Source: Hylemonella sp.
Lineage (GTDB): Bacteria; Pseudomonadota; Gammaproteobacteria; Burkholderiales; Burkholderiaceae_C
Reading direction: 5' to 3'
DNA length: 64,000 nucleotides
Assembly: GCA_030695415.1 (NCBI GenBank)
Contig: JAUYQZ010000002.1
Span: 1 to 64,000 of the forward strand
Shown one piece after another: positions 60,048 to 64,000 of this stretch. Position 1 is the stretch's first letter. Each line of letters opens with the position of its first letter. The notes under the pieces were generated by a model, which saw nothing but the letters and a program-made list of their open reading frames with translations, did not search any database and was not told the origin of the DNA. The translations under genes and the position numbers were made by a program.

Positions 60048-60953
60048 TCACCCCTGCCCTCTCCCAGAGGGGGAGGGCGCCTCCTTCAGCAGGCGCTGCA
60101 GGTACTGGCCGTAACCGTTCTTGGCCAGCGGCTGCGCGAGCTTTTCGAGTTGCTCGCTGCTGACCCAACCATGCCGCCAGGCAATTTCCTCCGGGCAGGC
60201 GATCTTCAGGCCCTGGCGGTGCTCCAGCGTGGCGATGAACTGGCTGGCCTCCAGCAGGCTGTCGTGGGTGCCGGTATCCAGCCAGGCATAACCCCGCCCC
60301 ATCATCTGCACGCTGAGTTGGCCGCGGTCCAGGTACATCTGGTTGACTGTGGTGATTTCCAGTTCGCCCCGGGCGCTGGGTTTGACGGCCTTGGCGATGT
60401 CCACGACCTGCTGGTCGTAGAAATACAGGCCGGTGACGGCGTAGTTGCTCTTGGGCGCCTTGGGCTTTTCCTCGATGCTGCTGGCCTTGCCTTGGGCATC
60501 AAAGGCCACCACGCCGTAGCGCTCGGGGTCGTTCACGTGGTAGGCAAACACCGTGGCACCCTGGGTCTTGTCATCCGCAGCGCCCAGCAGGCCCTGGAAG
60601 TCGTGGCCGTAGTAGATGTTGTCGCCCAGCACCAGCGCGCTCGGGCTGTTGCCCACGAATTGCTCGCCGATGATGAAGGCCTGGGCCAGCCCGTCCGGGC
60701 TGGGCTGCACGGCGTACTGCAGGTTCAGGCCCCACTGGCTGCCGTCACCCAGCAGCTGCGTGAAGCGCGGCGTGTCCTGCGGGGTACTGATGAGGAGAAT
60801 GTCGCGCATGCCCGCCAGCATCAGTGTGCTCAGCGGGTAGTACACCATGGGCTTGTCGTACACCGGCAGCAGCTGCTTGCTCATGGCCAAGGTGGCCGGG
60901 TGCAGCCGGGTGCCGGAGCCGCCGGCCAGGATGATGCCCTTGCGTTGAGTCAT
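60048..60953 (-). CDS. rmlA: Glucose-1-phosphate thymidylyltransferase
   Basis: A 301-residue nucleotidyltransferase with [20 protein letters not shown] at residues 9-28, [15 protein letters not shown] near 108 and [21 protein letters not shown] near 159. It makes dTDP-glucose from dTTP and glucose-1-phosphate. The family-typical end is [13 protein letters not shown]; the final eight residues or so (PSPSGRGQG) come from a palindromic repeat that has fused to the gene. It starts 10 bp after rmlD. Confidence 0.97.
   Translation of the reverse strand: MTQRKGIILAGGSGTRLHPATLAMSKQLLPVYDKPMVYYPLSTLMLAGMRDILLISTPQDTPRFTQLLGDGSQWGLNLQYAVQPSPDGLAQAFIIGEQFVGNSPSALVLGDNIYYGHDFQGLLGAADDKTQGATVFAYHVNDPERYGVVAFDAQGKASSIEEKPKAPKSNYAVTGLYFYDQQVVDIAKAVKPSARGELEITTVNQMYLDRGQLSVQMMGRGYAWLDTGTHDSLLEASQFIATLEHRQGLKIACPEEIAWRHGWVSSEQLEKLAQPLAKNGYGQYLQRLLKEAPSPSGRGQG
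60056..60078. repeat. GC-rich palindromic repeat overlapping the rmlA 3' end
   Basis: A 10-bp stem (60056-60065 with 60069-60078, one G-T pair) around an AGA loop. It is the 'CCCTCACCCCTGCCCTCTCCC' type of intergenic repeat. Here it supplies the last codons of rmlA and lies just before the rmlC gene. Confidence 0.75.
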
Positions 60954-60963
60954 ATGAAAGTTC

Positions 60964-61872
60964 TCAGAAAATCTCTTGCAGCATGCGCGCCACCCCGACC
61001 TGCCAGTGCGGCAGCGTCAAGCCGAAAGAGTTTTGCAGCAATGTGGTGTCCAAGCGCGAATTGTGCGGCCGTTTGGCCGGTGTCGGGTAGGCCGAGGTCG
61101 GGATCGGCAGCACCTGCTCCGGCCCCGCCTTCAAGACCCGGCCCAAATCTTGGGCTTGTTGCAGCACGAAGCGCGCATAACCGTGCCAGGAGGTTTCGCC
61201 GGCCGCGGCCACGTGATAGATACCGGAAGGCGTCAGATCGTTACGCCGCATCGGCGGCAACACATGCCGAATGGCATGAGCCGTCACGTCGGCCAGCAGG
61301 TCGGCCCCGGTGGGGGCGCCGATCTGGTCGGCGATGACCCTGAGTTCGTCTCGTTCGGCGGCCAGACGCAACATGGTCTTGGCGAAGTTGCCGCCACGCG
61401 CGCCATAGACCCAGCTGGTGCGCAGGATCAGATGCCGGCAGCCGCTGGCGGCGATGGCCTGCTCGCCCTCCAGCTTGCTGCGGCCGTAGACGCTCAGGGG
61501 CGCTGTGGCGTCGGTCTCCTGCCAGGGCCGGCTGCCACCGCCGTCGAAAACATAGTCGGTGCTGTAGTGGATCAGCCAGGCCCCCAGTCGCCGCGCCTCC
61601 TGCGCCAGCACTTGCGGCGCGAGGGCGTTGAGGGTACGCGCAAGCCCGGGCTCGCTCTCGGCCTTGTCCACGGCCGTGTGCGCTGCCGCATTGACAATGA
61701 CCTGGGGCTGCACGCTGCGCACGGTCTGCGCCAGCGCCGCCAGATCGGCCAGGTCGCCGCACAAGCCATCCGCCCCCTGCCGGTCCAGCGCCACCACCTC
61801 GCCCAGCACGGCCAGGGAACGCTGCAACTCCCAGCCGACCTGGCCGTTTTTTCCAAGCAGAAGAATCCTCAT
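60964..61872 (-). CDS. rmlD: dTDP-4-dehydrorhamnose reductase
   Basis: A 302-residue SDR starting [35 protein letters not shown] near residue 63, [18 protein letters not shown] near 102 and the catalytic YGRSKLEGE near 125 match RmlD. It reduces dTDP-4-keto-L-rhamnose to dTDP-L-rhamnose. The start at 61872 is set by the conserved N-terminus; the frame extends further into the upstream repeat region. Order here is rmlB-rmlD-rmlA-rmlC. Confidence 0.96.
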   Translation of the reverse strand: MRILLLGKNGQVGWELQRSLAVLGEVVALDRQGADGLCGDLADLAALAQTVRSVQPQVIVNAAAHTAVDKAESEPGLARTLNALAPQVLAQEARRLGAWLIHYSTDYVFDGGGSRPWQETDATAPLSVYGRSKLEGEQAIAASGCRHLILRTSWVYGARGGNFAKTMLRLAAERDELRVIADQIGAPTGADLLADVTAHAIRHVLPPMRRNDLTPSGIYHVAAAGETSWHGYARFVLQQAQDLGRVLKAGPEQVLPIPTSAYPTPAKRPHNSRLDTTLLQNSFGLTLPHWQVGVARMLQEIF

Positions 61873-61899
61873 ATCAATCAGGCACTCCACACCAGGCAT

Positions 61900-62001
61900 C
61901 GGAGAGACCCAACACGCCATCAAGCACACACCACGGAACCGGCTTTGCCGGTCCGTCGGTGTGGTCTCCCTGGGGGGAAGACGCGCAGCGGCTCAGGGGG
62001 G
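61900..62001. repeat. Intergenic palindromic repeat between rmlB and rmlD
   Basis: A strong hairpin at 61927-61963 (about 16 base pairs, ACCGGC-TTT-GCCGGT at the tip, one bulge per arm) is followed by CCCTGGGGGGAAG and CGCAGCGGCTCAGGGGGG, the type of G/C-rich intergenic repeat often found in Comamonadaceae. It occupies nearly all of the 129-bp gap. Confidence 0.65.
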
Positions 62002-63057
62002 TCATCGATACTGCTTGCTCACCCAGTCGCGGTAGCTGCCGGACTGCACGTGCGCCACCCAGTCCGGGTGGTCCAGGTACCACTGCACCGTCTTGCGGAT
62101 GCCGGTCTCGAAAGTTTCGGCCGGCTTCCAGCCCAGCTCCTTCTCGAGCTTGCGCGCGTCGATGGCGTAGCGCCGGTCGTGGCCCGGGCGGTCCTTCACG
62201 TAGCTGATCTGCTCGCGGTAGCTCTTGCCGTCGGCGCGCGGGCGCAGCTCGTCGAGCAGTGCACACAAGGTCTGGACGATCTCGATATTGGGTTTCTCGT
62301 TCCAGCCACCCACGTTGTAGACCTCGCCCAGCTGGCCGGCGGCCAGCACGCGGCGGATGGCACTGCAGTGGTCCTTGACGTAGAGCCAGTCACGGATCTG
62401 CATGCCGTCGCCGTACACCGGCAGAGGCTTGCCGGCCAGGGCGTTGACGATCATCAGCGGAATAAGCTTCTCGGGGAAGTGGTAGGGGCCGTAGTTGTTG
62501 CTGCAGTTGGTGGTGAGCACCGGCAGGCCATAGGTGTGGTGGTAGGCGCGCACCAGATGGTCGCTGGCGGCCTTGCTGGCGCTGTAGGGGCTGTTGGGCT
62601 CGTAGCGGTGTTCTTCGGTGAAGGCCGAATCCGTGGCGGCCAGGGAGCCGTAGACCTCGTCGGTGGACACATGCAGGAAACGGAAGGCCGCCTTGCCGGC
62701 TTCGTCCAGGCCGCCCCAGTGGGCGCGCACGGCCTCCAGCAGCCGGAAGGTGCCGACGATATTGGTCTGGATGAAGTCTTCCGGGCCGTGGATGGACCGG
62801 TCCACGTGCGATTCGGCGGCGAAGTTGACGACGGCGCGCGGACGATGTTCGGTCAGCAGGCCTTGGAGCAAGGCGCCGTCGGCGATGTCACCCTGTACGA
62901 AGACGTGGCGTGGGTCGCCCTGCAAGGACGCCAGATTCTCCAGGTTGCCGGCGTAGGTCAGCTTGTCGAGGTTGAGCACCGGCCCATCGCTTTGCGCCAG
63001 CCAATCCAGCACGAAGTTGGCACCGATAAACCCTGCGCCGCCGGTGACAAGAATCAT
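62002..63057 (-). CDS. rmlB: dTDP-glucose 4,6-dehydratase
   Basis: A 351-residue extended [23 protein letters not shown] opens the protein, [19 protein letters not shown] near 80 and the catalytic [10 protein letters not shown] near 161 are typical of RmlB, with HVSTDEVYG near 130. It converts dTDP-glucose to dTDP-4-keto-6-deoxyglucose. A GGGGATTCC segment precedes the ATG and supplies the ribosome site. It is the first gene of the polysaccharide locus on this strand and diverges from the phasin gene across a gap of about 168 bp, where the locus promoter should lie. Confidence 0.97.
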   Translation of the reverse strand: MILVTGGAGFIGANFVLDWLAQSDGPVLNLDKLTYAGNLENLASLQGDPRHVFVQGDIADGALLQGLLTEHRPRAVVNFAAESHVDRSIHGPEDFIQTNIVGTFRLLEAVRAHWGGLDEAGKAAFRFLHVSTDEVYGSLAATDSAFTEEHRYEPNSPYSASKAASDHLVRAYHHTYGLPVLTTNCSNNYGPYHFPEKLIPLMIVNALAGKPLPVYGDGMQIRDWLYVKDHCSAIRRVLAAGQLGEVYNVGGWNEKPNIEIVQTLCALLDELRPRADGKSYREQISYVKDRPGHDRRYAIDARKLEKELGWKPAETFETGIRKTVQWYLDHPDWVAHVQSGSYRDWVSKQYR

Positions 63058-63225
63058 GGAATCCCCTGTTGCCGGGCTGGCCCGCCTTGTGCCGGCCCCT
63101 GGCTGTTTGTGATCGACCAAGTTTATCGCATGGGCGCCCCGCAAAATCCTGCCGCGGACCACTGGCGCCGTCGCCCAACTCGGCGTAAAGTCCGGTCACC
63201 ACTGTCCATCCGGGAGTCCATGTCC
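63058..63225. promoter_or_regulatory. Divergent promoter region of the polysaccharide locus and the phasin gene
   Basis: The gap between rmlB (minus) and the phasin gene (plus). It must hold the start of both transcripts. GATAAACTTGG-like sequence at about 63118-63128 (minus strand) might be part of a -10 element, but no complete sigma-70 pair and no JUMPstart/ops element was found. Confidence 0.35.
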
Positions 63226-63732
63226 ATGAGCAGCAAATCAAGCCCTCGCAGCAGCAACCCGTCCAGCGCCAGCGCCGACCCGGTGCGTGATTCGGCCCAC
63301 CACATCTGGCTGGCCGGCCTGGGCGCCTTCACCAAGGCCCAGGAGGAAGGCAGCAAGATGTTCGATGCCCTGGTGCAGGAAGGCCAGGCCATGCAGCGCA
63401 AGGCCCAGGCCACGGCCGAGGAGAAGCTGAGCGAGGCCAGCCAGAAGATGAGCAGCCTGGCGCAGGAAATCGAGAGCCGGGCCACCGGGCAATGGGACAA
63501 GCTCGAGGGTCTTTTCGAAGACCGCGTCGCCCGTGCCCTGCTGCGCCTGGGCATCCCCTCCTCGCGGGACATTCATGCGCTGGCCGATCGTATGAGCGAG
63601 CTGGAGAAGCAGTTGGCCGGACGGACCACGCGCACCACCGCGGCCACGAAAGCCCCGGCCAGGAAGACCGCGGCCGCCAAGAAAGCCGCCCCGGTCAAGA
63701 AGGCTGCGCCGCGCAAGGCGGCCCGCAAATAA
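63226..63732 (+). CDS. Phasin family protein (PhaF/PhaI-like)
   Basis: A 168-residue protein. Residues 20-110 resemble the poly(hydroxyalkanoate) granule-associated phasin domain (HIWLAGLGAFTKAQEEGSKMFDALV near 25-50), with a coiled amphipathic stretch, and the C-terminus is an Ala/Lys-rich tail (KAPARKTAAAKKAAPVKK) like that of PhaF, which binds DNA and tethers granules to the nucleoid. The ATG at 63226 is nine bases from a GGGAG ribosome site; an ATG two codons earlier is too close to it. No PHA synthase is in view. A TetR-type regulator gene follows 36 bp downstream. Confidence 0.87.
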   Translation: MSSKSSPRSSNPSSASADPVRDSAHHIWLAGLGAFTKAQEEGSKMFDALVQEGQAMQRKAQATAEEKLSEASQKMSSLAQEIESRATGQWDKLEGLFEDRVARALLRLGIPSSRDIHALADRMSELEKQLAGRTTRTTAATKAPARKTAAAKKAAPVKKAAPRKAARK

Positions 63733-63768
63733 GCGGCCGGCTGAACGAGGCCGCCACCCGCACCGCCA

Positions 63769-64000
63769 ATGAGCCGCAAAGCGCCGCGCCGCACTGCCGA
63801 GCGCATCCAGGAAGCGGCGCTGGCCTTGTTCAACCGCTACGGCGAGCCCAACGTCTCCACCACCCAGATCGCCGGCGAACTGGGCATCAGCCCGGGCAAC
63901 CTCTACTACCACTACCCGGCCAAGGACGGCCTGGTCAACGCCCTGTTTGAGCAATACGAGCAGGCCCTGGCCGGCCTGCTGCCAGCCGCCGGGGACGTGC
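63769..64000 (+). CDS. TetR/AcrR family regulator (3' end beyond window)
   Basis: Only the first 77 residues are in the window. The helix-turn-helix of TetR proteins is complete: RRTAERIQEAALALFNRYGE, then VSTTQIAGELGISPGNLYYH near residues 29-48 and YPAKDGLVNALF. It lies 36 bp after the phasin gene on the same strand and is probably co-transcribed. The target genes cannot be inferred. Confidence 0.88.
   Translation, partial: MSRKAPRRTAERIQEAALALFNRYGEPNVSTTQIAGELGISPGNLYYHYPAKDGLVNALFEQYEQALAGLLPAAGDV

Noticed and set aside
60976-63732. A 918-codon plus-strand open frame ending in the phasin gene
   Set aside because: Most of it is antisense to rmlD and rmlB, whose products are fully recognisable; only its last 168 codons, after a ribosome site, encode the phasin.
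1-64000. tRNA or rRNA genes, insertion sequences, prophage and attachment sites
   Set aside because: No cloverleaf-type sequence, rRNA stretch, transposase or integrase coding sequence was found on either strand, although this is by eye only.

Overview
The window is a high-GC chromosomal segment from a betaproteobacterium, most likely a member of the Comamonadaceae (order Burkholderiales). The evidence is the imuA-imuB-dnaE2 mutasome, a Bug/TctC-type solute-binding protein, the argB-slmA neighbourhood, a PhaF-like phasin, an H-NS protein with an Ala/Lys-rich linker, and short palindromic repeats of the kinds scattered through that family. No tRNA, rRNA, insertion sequence, prophage or CRISPR array was found. 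The genus is not resolved.

Region 1 (1-8.5 kb, minus strand): imuA, imuB and dnaE2 (SOS translesion synthesis) overlap one another and are followed by a GNAT acetyltransferase and a methyltransferase cut by the window edge. A textbook LexA box lies before imuA, at the centre of a 44-bp palindrome with perfect 18-bp arms. Upstream is a two-gene unit for a secreted Bug-type binding protein and a BMP-like protein that has no signal peptide.

Region 2 (8.5-13.7 kb): a membrane diguanylate cyclase, then on the plus strand a COG2187-type kinase/ATPase and a PlpD-like patatin fused to an outer-membrane barrel.

Region 3 (13.7-24.9 kb): a fatty-acid oxidation unit (TetR, acyl-CoA dehydrogenase, DUF2147 protein, FadB-like, FadA, thioesterase), a plus-strand PagP-like barrel protein, and argB, slmA and a fumarylacetoacetate-hydrolase family gene.

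Region 4 (24.9-63.1 kb, all minus strand): a surface-polysaccharide (O-antigen or capsule type) locus of about 38 kb. Read in its direction of transcription it holds rmlB, rmlD, rmlA, rmlC (dTDP-L-rhamnose); manC; a wbpA-B-D-E-I set (predicted UDP-ManNAc3NAcA); an epimerase and an aminotransferase; asparagine-synthase-like and FemAB-like genes; transferases; a glycosyltransferase overlapping a flippase; an AT-rich block with an SDR, a deacetylase, an LpxD-like acyltransferase and a methyltransferase; a glycosyltransferase-flippase fusion protein; a second asparagine synthase; wzy; two GT4 glycosyltransferases; a three-gene set for a UDP-N-acetyl-6-deoxy-L-hexosamine; a PglC-like initiating transferase; an H-NS gene; and a WbpM-like dehydratase. 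Together these would make several nucleotide sugars, assemble a repeat unit on undecaprenyl phosphate, flip it and polymerise it. No Wzz, WaaL or phosphomannomutase gene was seen.

Region 5 (63.2-64 kb, plus strand): a PhaF-like phasin and the start of another TetR regulator.

The most unusual points are the single-ORF glycosyltransferase-Wzx fusion, the related but unfused GT/flippase pair 3.4 kb away, the paired asparagine synthases with a FemAB-like enzyme, and the highly symmetrical SOS operator.
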